From positions 16,210,545 to 16,274,544 of the forward strand of contig NC_081551.1 in assembly GCF_901000735.1 (NCBI RefSeq): a stretch of 64,000 bases of DNA, in the 5' to 3' direction. Below the pieces are notes generated by a model. The model had not been told where the DNA came from. It ran no database searches and saw only the letters and a list, made by a program, of their open reading frames with translations. Of this stretch, positions 46,054-55,537 are shown piece after piece. This DNA comes from Corylus avellana (lineage: Eukaryota > Streptophyta > Magnoliopsida > Fagales > Betulaceae). How positions within the stretch are numbered: position 1 is the stretch's first letter; every line of letters begins with the position of its first letter. A program made the position numbers and the translations under genes.

Positions 46054-48035
46054 ATTCGTATAATATCAAATTAAGTAATTGACATTTGATTAAACAATGA
46101 CCAATGTTTTACTTATAAACACAATTTAAGTATTAATGTATTATCATTATATGTTATGACAGTTGTTTGAATTCTGAACTTTTTTTTATATGTTGTGTTG
46201 ATTTTTTTTTTTTTTTTTAATTAACCGGTTATGATTTAATATTTAAGGAATTTTTTTGAAAGTACAAGTAAATGTAAATTTTGGGTCAAATATTTTTGAT
46301 TTTTCAATATGCACTCTTTATATAGCAATTGGTCCCAAGAAGATACTAAAAAAAAAAAGGTACCAAAAAGCCCAAAAAAAGAAGCCCAAAAAGGCCCGAA
46401 AAGCCCTAAAGAAAGCCCAAAAATGCCCAAAAAAAGTCAAATTTTGAAAAAGCGGTTAGCGGACGGTTATCTATTTCACTAACCGCTAACCAACAGTTAA
46501 CCGCTAACCGTTAACCGCTAGGCGGTTAGCAGTTGCGGTTAGTAAAATCTACTAACCGCCCTAACCGTAACCGCCTTGACACCCCTATATCAAATCTTAT
46601 TGATCATATGTCAATTAAACCCATTGTATAACCATCATTCTCATAATCACAGAAAACAAGAATAATTTGAGATCAACAAAAGTAAAATACTTTCTAAGAC
46701 AAGAGAAGAATTTCACAAATGTTGATTTTAGAATTTAAGAACAATTGCATTTAATATTAAGAACAGAAATCAATTGTAGCAATCCTCATAGTTATACAAT
46801 CAACATGCATAAATTGAAAATCTAGAAATTAAATACAATCAAATCATTGTACTTGGATAGGATTACATCAACACCTCACGAAGGGGTTTAGCCACTCATA
46901 ATCTTCTAAGCTCCAAAGGCAAATTTCTGATTTCTAGCTCTAGGAAGCGGTGTATGTGTTTACAATGTTTAGAGCCATATTTTATAGGGATTATGAAAAC
47001 CCTAAAAACCCTAGAAACCTTCAGAAAACCGGTCAGTCTCTTAGTCCAATTGGGAGACTCAAAACCAAATCCACGCTGGAAAAGGATTGATGCCGTGCAA
47101 TACACGCCAGAGTGCGCTCGATCTGAAGTTTTGTGTGCTCGAGTGCAGTGCGCTTGACCCTGGCTGTTATGCTCACGAGCGCAGGCATGCGCTCGACCCT
47201 GGCCGCAGACGCTCGAGCGCAGGTGCGTTCGAGCTTAGGAATAGCTGGGCTCGATCCTAGATCCAGAATGCCCAGCTTTTTGCCCTTTTAAGCCCAATTT
47301 TCAATGGTTTGTCAAATAAGACCTGAAACACAAAAAAAACAAAATCAAACAAAAAACAATGTTAAGGAATTAACATATGCAAATTAAAGGGCTTGAATGT
47401 GCAACATTTGACGCTTATTACTTGTAACCACAAGTGAAGTATTAATGTATTATCATTATAATATATATGATTATATCACATGATCATTTGATCATTAAAT
47501 CATATGATTATATAATAACAAATGATACATATATAACATGACATAATTATATAAATTCATACTAATCCATTTTTTTTTCCTATTAGTATAAGTTGTATTC
47601 TTAACGAATTTACATTCAAGGACTTTTTTTTTTTTTTTTAGTACAAGTAGACGTAAATTAATATAAATTTGGGGTCTAAAATTTTAGATTTTTCAATATG
47701 AGCTCCTTTTGGAGCAATTTGGCCTGATGTGGTATATTAAAAAAGAAGCCCAATGCTGAAAATTGGCCCAAAGGCCTAACTTTGAAAAAAGCAGTTATAG
47801 CAGGTGGTTATATGTTTACTAACCGCTAACCGCCTAGCGGATGTGGTTAGTAAAATTTAGTAATCACCTGGGCGGTTACGGTTAGCGGTTATTGCCAATA
47901 ACCGCAACCGCCTTTTCACTCCTAGAACCACATATAGGGAGTCTCGAACTCAATATGTTGATGTTTATAAATAGAATGAAAACACTCTTGTAAACTATGA
48001 GAGAGTATACGATGTTGACAAATATATTGACTGAA

Positions 48036-48416
48036 TTTTATAAAGGGAAAATATAAATTCAGTCCTTGTGGTTTACCTGAATTGTAATTAACTCATTGTG
48101 TTATCAAAATGAACTCAAATGTCCTTTAGGTATGCTAAAAAAATAATTTAGTCCTTATAGTCAAATTTTGTTCACTGACTTAACAGATTCTAATAGCGTA
48201 AAACATTAGAGCCAATATAATTGTGATACTTGTCATATTTAAGTCAGTGTCATACTAAGGGAATTTGTTAAATTAATGGACAGAATTTGATTGTAGAGAC
48301 TAAATTATATTTTTGGTATACCTTAGGGACTTTTGAGTTTATTTTGATACCATATGGAGTTAATTGTAAATCAGGTAAACCACAAGGACTAATTTTGCAT
48401 TTTTCCCTTTTATAAA
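48036..48416. mobile_element. Mutator-like MITE with perfect 9-bp TSD
   Basis: The element (48045-48407, 363 bp) is nearly one long inverted repeat: GGGAAAATATAAATTCAGTC on the left pairs with the complement of the right end GGGAAAAATGCAAAATTAGT, and both continue CCTTGTGGTTTACCTGA. The 9-bp TSD TTTTATAAA stands at 48036-48044 and 48408-48416. TIRs over 100 bp and a 9-bp TSD are the mark of Mutator-like elements. Confidence 0.85.
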
Positions 48417-48458
48417 TTTACATAATGGAATAATATTCTCACATGCTAAAATAAAATG

Positions 48459-48813
48459 AGAAACTTCACTTTAAACCCTGAATTACTACGTGTTTTGAGA
48501 AGACCCCACAAATTTAAAAAACTCTCAATTTAACCCCATGAACTTTCAATTTGATTTAATTGACATCCTCCGTCAGATTCAGCCGTTAACCCTTAACAGA
48601 AATTACTAAAAAGACCAAATTACCCTTCAAATTTTTTTTTAATGTTTAATTTGAAATTAAGCGTAAATTTGAAATTTTATGAAAAAATCAGGGGTATAAA
48701 GGTCATTTTTATCATTTAAAATCTGACAGAGGGGGGTTCATTGCATCAAATTGATAGAGGTGAAATTGAGAGTTTTTGAAATTTAAAGGAAGTATAAAGT
48801 GAAGTTTCTCCTA
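48459..48813. mobile_element. Long-TIR MITE
   Basis: GAGAAACTTCACTTTAAACC on the left pairs with the complement of the right end GAGAAACTTCACTTTATACT. Both arms continue with AAACTCTCAATTT and a CTGTCAGATT/CCGTCAGATT word, an inverted repeat of about 150 bp per side. Flanking CTAAAATAA and CTAAGATAA hint at a 9-bp TSD but do not abut the ends equally on both sides. Confidence 0.7.
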
Positions 48814-48826
48814 AGATAAACAATAA

Positions 48827-49405
48827 GGAGGCATTTCGAACGCGAAATAGTTATCCTATTAGAAAAATAATTAGTTATTCTTAGGAATAGAAGAAAGTGT
48901 AATGAAATAAGTATTCATATTTCTTAACACATATATTCTCACTGGAATTAAATCAAAATTACTAAAATACCCACTTTTTATAAAAAATAAATAAAATAAA
49001 TTGAGGCTCCATTTGTTTTAGATGGTGGAACTCCAACGATGGATTCAAGCAACCGTCAAACTCTAGAGGCTAGAGGCGGATTTCGGCTAATTTCGATAGG
49101 GGCTAGGGACGGATTTCGGTGAACTAGGTGACTGATTGAGGATTCTAGTTAACTCCAGCAACCAACAATGGATTCCGGTGATTCCAATTTGCAAGCAAAA
49201 TATTGTGGGGTTTTTTTTTTTAATTTTTTTATTATTATTATTTTTTTTAAAAAAAAAAAATTTATTTAAAAAAGTATAGTCGACTCCATAAGGAATGACT
49301 ATTCATAAATTTAAGGACAGCTATTCGAACATTAAAAATCATACCAAATTATGAAATTGTTATTATATTTCATGAGTTTAATCCTAAATACCAAACCAAA
49401 CGTAC
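48827..49405. mobile_element. Tourist-like MITE or relic
   Basis: Left AAGGAGGCATTTCGAACGCG and the complement of the right end AAGGTACGTTTGGTTTGG are related. Inner words GGAATAG and TAGTTATTC mirror each other, as in the MITE at 1898. Flanking trinucleotides are TAA and TTA, a near match to the PIF/Harbinger TWA target. An A/T tract marks the centre (49210-49268). Confidence 0.55.
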
Positions 49406-50854
49406 CTTATAATATTTACAGAAATAACAAAATAAATGCATGTCCATATATATATAAATCGAATCACTATTAGAAGTGCTTTAATATTATGACTTGTGGT
49501 GTGAATCATTTTTATTTTAATTCTAAACCAATTTTTTAAGGCATAATTTGTTAACCGATTTTTTAAGAGTGAACCGATTTTTACTTTAAAAACCGGTTCA
49601 TTAAATTAGTGTAATTAATTGCGTTTAATTATATTTGAAGAGTTTTCCATATATAAATTATTCAATAAATTAAGTATTATTAATGTCAAAATCAAATAAT
49701 ACAAATCAAATTATGTATTATTATGTTTAATCACTTTAATATGTATATAACATAATATTATATGTTATAGTTGAATTATTATTTTATTTTATTTTATTTA
49801 TAGTTGAATTAGATGAACTAAATGATAGGATGTAGAAACAAAATAGAAAAAAAATTTCATTGCATTATTTTTGTTTTTTTAAATATATAATTGTATATTA
49901 ATCGATATAACATGCTTCTTATTTGATATTTGCCCGATGCCTTTTTGCCTATGAGATTTTTTGTTTATTTATATGATTTACCAGGATTTTCAGATTTTTT
50001 TTAAAGTACTTTTTATGCTTTTTATTTTTTATTTTTATGCTTTTGAAAGCAAAAAAAGGCAAAAATTTATTTAATTATTATACAAAAAAGGAACTTCGAA
50101 ACACCTAGGAGATAATTAAGATTAAATATAATGTGGGATGATTATTTGATTGCATTTTTGAATGAAAGATTTTTTATTATTTTGCTAAGTACGTTTTTTA
50201 AGGCTCATAATTATATGGGTTTTATAATTTGTATGAAATATAATAAGTATAACACTAATAATATTAATGAGTCTTACTAACTTTCTATTGATGCTTTGAT
50301 AATCACAATTCAAGTTTTCTTTTTGCTATTTTTTTTTCTTTATATTTTTCATTTTAAACTATACATATGTGAACAAATATTTTAACATATTTTAATTTAT
50401 ATGGATTAAATTAATTAAAGTTAAAGGCCTTATGATATATAGTAAAATTTCATGCGACTTATACATTTATACAATCTTCTGCATATGATTGTGTGTCATT
50501 ATGTTGACTAATATATTGGTATATAACTTTTAGTATGTGTTTTTTTTTTTTTTTTTTTACAACTTATAATGAAAATTTCGATAAAGATGTGTTTAAATTT
50601 TGAAATTAAACTATAACAAAGAATCTCGCACATATTTTTTCTACAACCAAAGTACTTTTTCGAATGTTCATAATTTTGAGTTTTATTTGTGTTGAAATCT
50701 AATAAGTATTACACCAACAATATTAGAGATTCTTTCTAATTTTATATTAATGTTTTGATTAAGCAAAAGTCAAGTTTTCCTCTTGCAGTTATGAAAAGTA
50801 AATTTCATAATACTTATGAAAAGTACGATTATAATATTTTTAAATTTTATAATT
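49406..50854. other. AT-rich stretch, possible Helitron body, no gene
   Basis: Very AT-rich DNA with a repeated block (50565-50630 and 50800-50880, about 70% alike). No open frame over 60 codons has recognisable content. Confidence 0.4.
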
Positions 50855-50900
50855 AAATTGTAATGAAAAATTTCGCGCATTGCACGGGTTATAAGCTAGT
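50855..50900 (+). mobile_element. Candidate Helitron 3' terminus
   Basis: The segment CGCGCATTGCACGGGTTATAAGCTAGT-like end (50875-50900) has the plant Helitron pattern: a GC-rich stem-loop (CGCGCATTGCACGGG, imperfect) about ten bases before CTAGT, matching CTRRT. A related earlier copy of the inner sequence lies at 50565-50630. I could not fix the 5' TC end; the AT-rich stretch from about 49450 is a possible body. Confidence 0.45.
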
Positions 50901-51219
50901 GTTAAATAATAGGGAGAAAACCATGAATATGATAAAAATTTGATGAGATAAAAAATGAAAGCCTCTTCAATTAACGTGAGTAATGTGTATTAGAGAGCTC
51001 TCGTTGCAATATATTGTATTGTATCATATATTTATCATTGAATTTCATCATTAGTAAGAACAAAAAATTGGCGTTTATAGTGAAAGGCACTTTTGTATTG
51101 GTGTTCTCGAAAGGAAATGAGCAATGTTACACACTCTTACTTCTTTATACCAATTTATTTACACTAATAGCTAGCTTTTAAAACCACCATTAAATTTGTA
51201 ATGAAACTTTATTGGGTTT

Positions 51220-51782
51220 TGTTGTATACGTAACTAAATTCAGGATCATAAAGAAGTATAAAATAAATCAATCATATAAGACACCAAGATTTAAGTGGTT
51301 CGGTTTAACAAGTTTACATCCACTGGTAAATGATGAAATTTACTATCAAAAGATGAAGTACAAAAGATAGTAAAGAGAAAACCACTTAAAACATAAAGTC
51401 CCAATATCTCACTCTTACACAAAAAAAAAAAAAAAAAAAAATCTCTTTTTCTCCAAGTGTCCGTGCGGCACAAACACCGTGAGAATACCATGTGAGATCA
51501 CACTCACACTACCTCTCTTTCTTTTGTTGTGTCGTAGCCGTGGCTTACACAGATTTTTCTCCACCATCCAAAGGTTGAATCTACGTCCTTTTATAGAGAA
51601 AACAAATTAGCTAAAAGCCAAACTCCCAACTTGACTGGTGAAAGGAGTCAATAGGTGGTGCTTTCCCCTCTCCTACATAGATAATGGAAAAATAGTCTGC
51701 CGACTTATAAAACCAAACCAAAACTAAAAAAGAATAGTGCACAGGCCAACCGCGACTTGCTATATTCAAGTCATATATAACA
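51220..51782 (-). repeat. 3' LTR of the copia element
   Basis: 563 bp, aligning along its length with the LTR at 54080-54647; differences include many substitutions and small indels. It contains the poly-A-side T-run at 51421-51440 in plus orientation. Confidence 0.8.
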
Positions 51783-51983
51783 ATATCCATCTTTACTTGA
51801 ATTTTTAATTTTATCAAGTCACCAAGGTAAATCTCCTAATTACGTCACATTCAACACTTACAAGGACAATCACAAGCTACAAATAACAATCAAGCCAAAA
51901 CAACTGGCTTAGTCAACATATGAACTGAATTTTTTTCTGAGGAAATTTTCTTTAATGCGATATATTCTCGTGTCAAAACAAGA

Positions 51984-53225
51984 TCACTTGTAGTGCCCCA
52001 GATTTTAAAAGTCTTATTTTAGAGATATTAAATTGATGCTATGATTATATTAATATTCATATTAGGTAATGGCATTTACTTTGAGGTTGAAATATTTATT
52101 GATGATATTAGGTAATAATATTTATTCTTGAGGAATTTATTAGATCTTATGAATATTATTGGAATGAATATTGATTTGAGGTTATTATATCATGATGATG
52201 ATTTTATATTGATTATTTTATTGGGAGATTTAAGAGATATGATAATTGATGATTGATTGGTATAATTTGGAGTATGATTGTAATAATTGGTGATTGATTT
52301 TATGAGTGAGGAATTTGTGGGATTCAGATTATTAAGGGAAATTAGGTGAAAATAATATTTGAGATTTTATTAGATTTGTTTTTAATAAATTGGAGTGAAA
52401 CCTAACTTTCACGCCTACTTTTCCCCAATTTTCTCACCTGCTCCCACTTTTTCTTTCTTATTCCTTTTTTTTATTCTTATTTTATATTATTTTCTTTCTT
52501 TTCTCCCTCTGCCGACAGCACTGCCCTTCCACTTTTCTTCTTTCTCTTTTAGTCCTTCCTTATTTAAATGCCTCATTCATACAAAAGAGAGGAGAGAAAC
52601 CGAGAGTGAGATGGAAATTTAAGACAGAGAGCTGAAGAGGAAGAAAGAGAGTTTAGGCGAGAGAGAGAGAGAGAGAGAGAGAGAAAGTCAGTGAAGGGAT
52701 TGTTATGGGTATGGACCAACTGCAGCAGAACGGGTTTCAAGTAATTACCTTTGATGATCCATTCATGTAATCCACTGTAAGTATTCTTACTTACTGAGTA
52801 TGATATTGATATCCAATAATACGGATTTTTGTGATTTTATAACTTGTCTAGCATTTTGCTATATATATGATTCAACAATGATTTATATTGTCGGAAATCA
52901 ATTGACTCACTACTTCACAGTTTTTTGTAGTGCTTGCAGGAATGGAAAATCAAGGTAATTATGCAGTTGTGATTAGAGATTCATATTGAGATGTACAGAG
53001 ATTCCAAGTTGGTTAAGTTTTGTCTAGAGTTTAGACTGTCGGATAGATTTGTATAAATGCCTTGTACGACATAGCTTTGGGTATTTTTGTATAAAGAAAA
53101 ATATTTTAACAGTATTTTTTTTGTATTGATAATTACAGTTTTTCCGCTATATGAGATTATTTCAGCGTAACATTCGTGTTTATCTACAAGATAAAAGAAG
53201 AGAAATATTGGGATGTTACATCACT
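51984..53225 (+). mobile_element. Solo LTR of the Ty3/gypsy family, inserted in the copia element
   Basis: The LTR (51989-53220, 1232 bp) starts TGTAGTGCCCCAGATTTTAA and ends TTGGGATGTTACA, matching both ends of the gypsy LTR at 28225-30029. The interior shares ATTAAATTGATGCTATGATT and ATTAATATTCATATTAGG. The TSD TCACT lies at 51984-51988 and 53221-53225. No internal domain remains, so it is a recombination product. The flanking copia RNase H frame continues across the insertion once it is ignored. Confidence 0.9.
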
Positions 53226-53244
53226 AGCATAATCTGAATTGACA

Positions 53245-53715
53245 TACCTAATCAGGGACGGAGCCAGAAAATTTTATGGGAGGGGGCCAACCAAATTTTT
53301 TTTTTTTTTTTTTTCCCGGTTCTTTAGAATTTTTTTATTAAAAAAAATTATTTTGGTTGTTTTTTATGAACTAAAGACTATCGTAAGGGCCAAAAAAAGT
53401 GAGCATTTGAAAGTAAGGGCCAAAAAATGGACATTTGAAAGTAATGACCAAAAATAAAAAACCTTAATGGGTATGGCCCAAAAAAATTACGAATAGGGCC
53501 AAAAAATTTTACTGGATATGGCCAAAAAATCTAAAAATAGGGCCAATTATTATTATTATTTTTTTTTGGAGGAGGCCAAATGACTAAACTTAAAACATTA
53601 CTTTACTTTTTTTTTCTTTTTTTTATTTTAACTTATAAAATTTTTTTCTTCCTTATTTGGGGGGGGGGACCATGGCCTACCCCGGTCCCCCCCTCCCTCC
53701 GTCTCTGTACCTAAT
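53245..53715. mobile_element. hAT MITE with perfect 8-bp TSD in the copia element
   Basis: The element (53253-53707, 455 bp) begins CAGGGACGGAGCCAG and ends, on the complement, CAGAGACGGAGGGAGG. The 8-bp TSD TACCTAAT is perfect at 53245-53252 and 53708-53715. The body repeats the phrase GGGCCAAAAAA several times (53386-53545). No transposase. Confidence 0.85.
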
Positions 53716-54079
53716 GACACTCGAACCGATACCACTGTCTCTATCAAAGACTAAACCAACATCTATAAGGCCTTGTAAATAACGGAGTATCAATTTCATT
53801 TGTTGCCAGTGAACCTGACTAATAACACTAAATGCATGCGAAATATATGAATGAATGCATGCTTCCAAACACACTAGAATAATGTAGATGCGACATGAAG
53901 CGCTCCTCCTTTGACGATGGTACCTTGCCATCCAAAATCTTCGCCAAACCTTGTTGTCGCAACAAAGCACACATCTTGATATGCAAAAAGACTGAAACTA
54001 TTATGACCATCAAAATTTTGTACTTCACATTTTGCAGTAGTCATCCCACAAAATAAAGAACTCATACTCTGATACCATT

Positions 54080-54647
54080 TGTTGTACACGAAATTAAATT
54101 CAGGACCCTAATGAAGTAGAAAATAAATTAATCACATAAGACATTAAGATTTAAGTGATTTGGCTTAATAAGGCTACATCCACTGGCGGAGACAATCCTG
54201 AAAAAATTTTCTATCAAAAGATGGAGCACAAAAGATAATAAAGAAATAACTACTCAAAGCGCAAAGCTTCAATACACTAAAATTCCACTTTTACACAAAA
54301 AAAAAAAAAAAAAAAAAAACACCTTTATTTTTCACCAAGTGCCCGTGCGGCACAAACACCCTGACAATACTAAGTGAGATCACACAGCCTCTCTTTCTTT
54401 TGTTGTGCAGTAGCCGTGGCTTTACACATATTTTTCTTCACTGTTCAAAGGTTGAATCTATGTCCTTTCATAGAGACAACAAATTGGCTAAAAGCCAAAC
54501 TCCCAACTTGACTAGTAAAAGGAGTCAGTAGGGTGTTTTTTCCTCTCCTACATAGAGAATAGAAAATCTAGTTTGCCGACTTATAAAACCCAACCAAAAC
54601 TAAAAAGGAATAGTGCACAGGCCCACTGTGGCTTGATATACACAACA
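54080..54647 (-). repeat. 5' LTR of the copia element
   Basis: 568 bp, adjacent to the primer-binding site at 54064-54076, which sets the element's direction. It shares the same end sequences as the other LTR. Confidence 0.82.
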
Positions 54648-54745
54648 ACTTTTAATCCAATGATGGTTTAAAAAGGTACCTATGGGTGTGGAGAAATATG
54701 TATAAAAAAGTGAAAGTATGTAAAATATTACTTAAAAGAAAATTG

Positions 54746-55537
54746 TGAGGAACTTTATGAATATATAACACTGCTTCTTTTTTTTTTTTTTTAAGTAAAT
54801 TAGAAAAAGAATATACCGAAAAATTGGTGACTCTCCAACAATATATCCAAACTAAATTTTACAATGAAGAAAATACAATAAAATAGTAAAAAATATGCCA
54901 AAAAAAAAAAAAAAACACGTCCTCTCTTTAAAGGCCGCATAAAGTGGTAGCTGAAGCAAAAGGTGCACTAGAAGGGGCATAAACCTTGACATGTCCCTCG
55001 GCAATTCCCGAACCCCCATAAGAAAATAATATCCATTGAAAAGAGGTTAAAGCAGAAGAGACATCGTCAAAATCCGATCAAAAGTTAATGAAGAAAAATA
55101 ACAAACTCCGATTATACAAGTCCCCACCAAACTTTGAATTTTTAATTTTTTTTAATAATTAATTCAAAAGTTAATTGTGATTATTACACAAACTTTATGC
55201 TATAAGAATATAATTTCTAAAATTACTTCTCCGACCTATAAAAGGCATCAAATCCAACTAATTTTCCACACCGACCCATACAGGTCACCATAACCTGCCA
55301 CTCACAAAATGCCTACAGCTACCACCGCACATACTGCATTAATATGTTAATAAAAAATGAAAAGATTTTATCATTTTCTTCGCTCTCAACTGTAGCAACT
55401 TGCAGCATCTCTCGGAAAAGACTCAGCCACCACAGAAAAAGGGCCACAACTTCAATAAATTATCCGATGCCCACTTTGAATTCCGCCTATTTCTTCCCAT
55501 TTCTACCGATTCTCTTATGCTGGTGTCGTCTTAGCTG
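54746..55537. other. 5' flank of the LOR gene
   Basis: Contains A-runs (54900-54916) and a stretch near 54920-55080 whose complement could be a LINE remnant (frame GLPRDM-like words), too weak to call. The last ~200 bp before the ATG holds the LOR leader and probably the promoter; no TATA box is assigned with confidence. Confidence 0.4.

Larger units (their letters stand above)
41381..46595. mobile_element. Inner hAT-like element B, 8-bp TSD, same family as A
   Basis: Ends: TAAGGGTGTCAATGTAGGCG at 41389 and, complementing 46587, TAGGGGTGTCAAGGCGG. Flanks TGTCAAAT (41381-41388) and TATCAAAT (46588-46595) form an 8-bp TSD with one mismatch. CTAACCGC repeats crowd both subterminal parts (41405-41545, 46450-46575), and the same 385-bp body units occur. 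The body is interrupted from 41824 to about 46053 by a CACTA-ended element, other repeats and N gaps, so only the ends and the body fragments are secure. Confidence 0.8.
40822..47425. mobile_element. Unclassified insertion D within hAT A (about 1.4 kb without nested element)
   Basis: Comparison with the intact 385-bp unit shows that element A stops at ACTTAT (40822-40827) and resumes at ACTTGT (47420-47425), a probable short TSD. The inserted DNA consists of 40828-41388 and 46596-47419. The left part has a ~115-bp tandem repeat (CATCTTCGGTTGACACGGAT-type, 41180-41375). The right part has a GC-rich stretch at 47090-47230 with repeated GCGCTCGAGCGCA palindromes. I find no LTR pair and no protein. 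It may be a piece of an LTR element. Confidence 0.55.
37088..47932. mobile_element. Outer hAT-like element A, 8-bp TSD, heavily nested
   Basis: Ends: TAGGGGTGAAAATGTGGG at 37096 and, on the complement of the right end (47924), TAGGAGTGAAAAGGCGG. Flanks AAACCACA (37088-37095) and GAACCACA (47925-47932) form an 8-bp TSD with one mismatch, the hAT size. Subterminal DNA on both sides is full of AACCGCTAACCGC repeats. The body is AT-rich and built of ~385-bp tandem units. A LINE (37632-40497) and an unclassified element (40828-47419) interrupt it. No transposase is present. Confidence 0.82.
51220..54647 (-). mobile_element. Internally deleted Ty1/copia element with two LTRs
   Basis: LTRs lie at 51220-51782 (3' LTR) and 54080-54647 (5' LTR), both TGTT...ACA, with shared words GTGCCCGTGCGGCACAAACA (CCGTGCGGCACAAACACC) and GGTTGAATCTA. 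The tRNA-Met primer site TGGTATCAGAGT stands at 54064-54076. Inside, on the minus strand, gag starts at 54061 (VQNFDGHNSFSL, ALLRQQGLAKILDGKVPSS) and jumps straight to the RT/RNase H end (VHWQQMKLILRYLQG, DVGLVFDRDSGIGSSVI), then NSDYASDL and the final ENSVHMLTKP-like word. Protease, integrase and most of RT are missing. A solo LTR and an hAT MITE inserted later. Confidence 0.82.
51118..54745. mobile_element. Older MITE split by the copia insertion
   Basis: The left arm at 51118-51219 (GAGCAATGTTACACACTC start, TTTTAAAACCACCATTAAAT end) is complementary to the right arm at 54648-54745 (AACCATCATTGG and CTTTTTTATACATAT on the complement). The copia element lies between, so it entered near the tip of an existing hairpin MITE. 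Confidence 0.55.

Noticed and set aside
52395..52622. 75-codon frame rich in Phe/Ser/Leu
   Set aside because: Pyrimidine-rich part of the gypsy solo LTR; such LTR leaders give chance frames.
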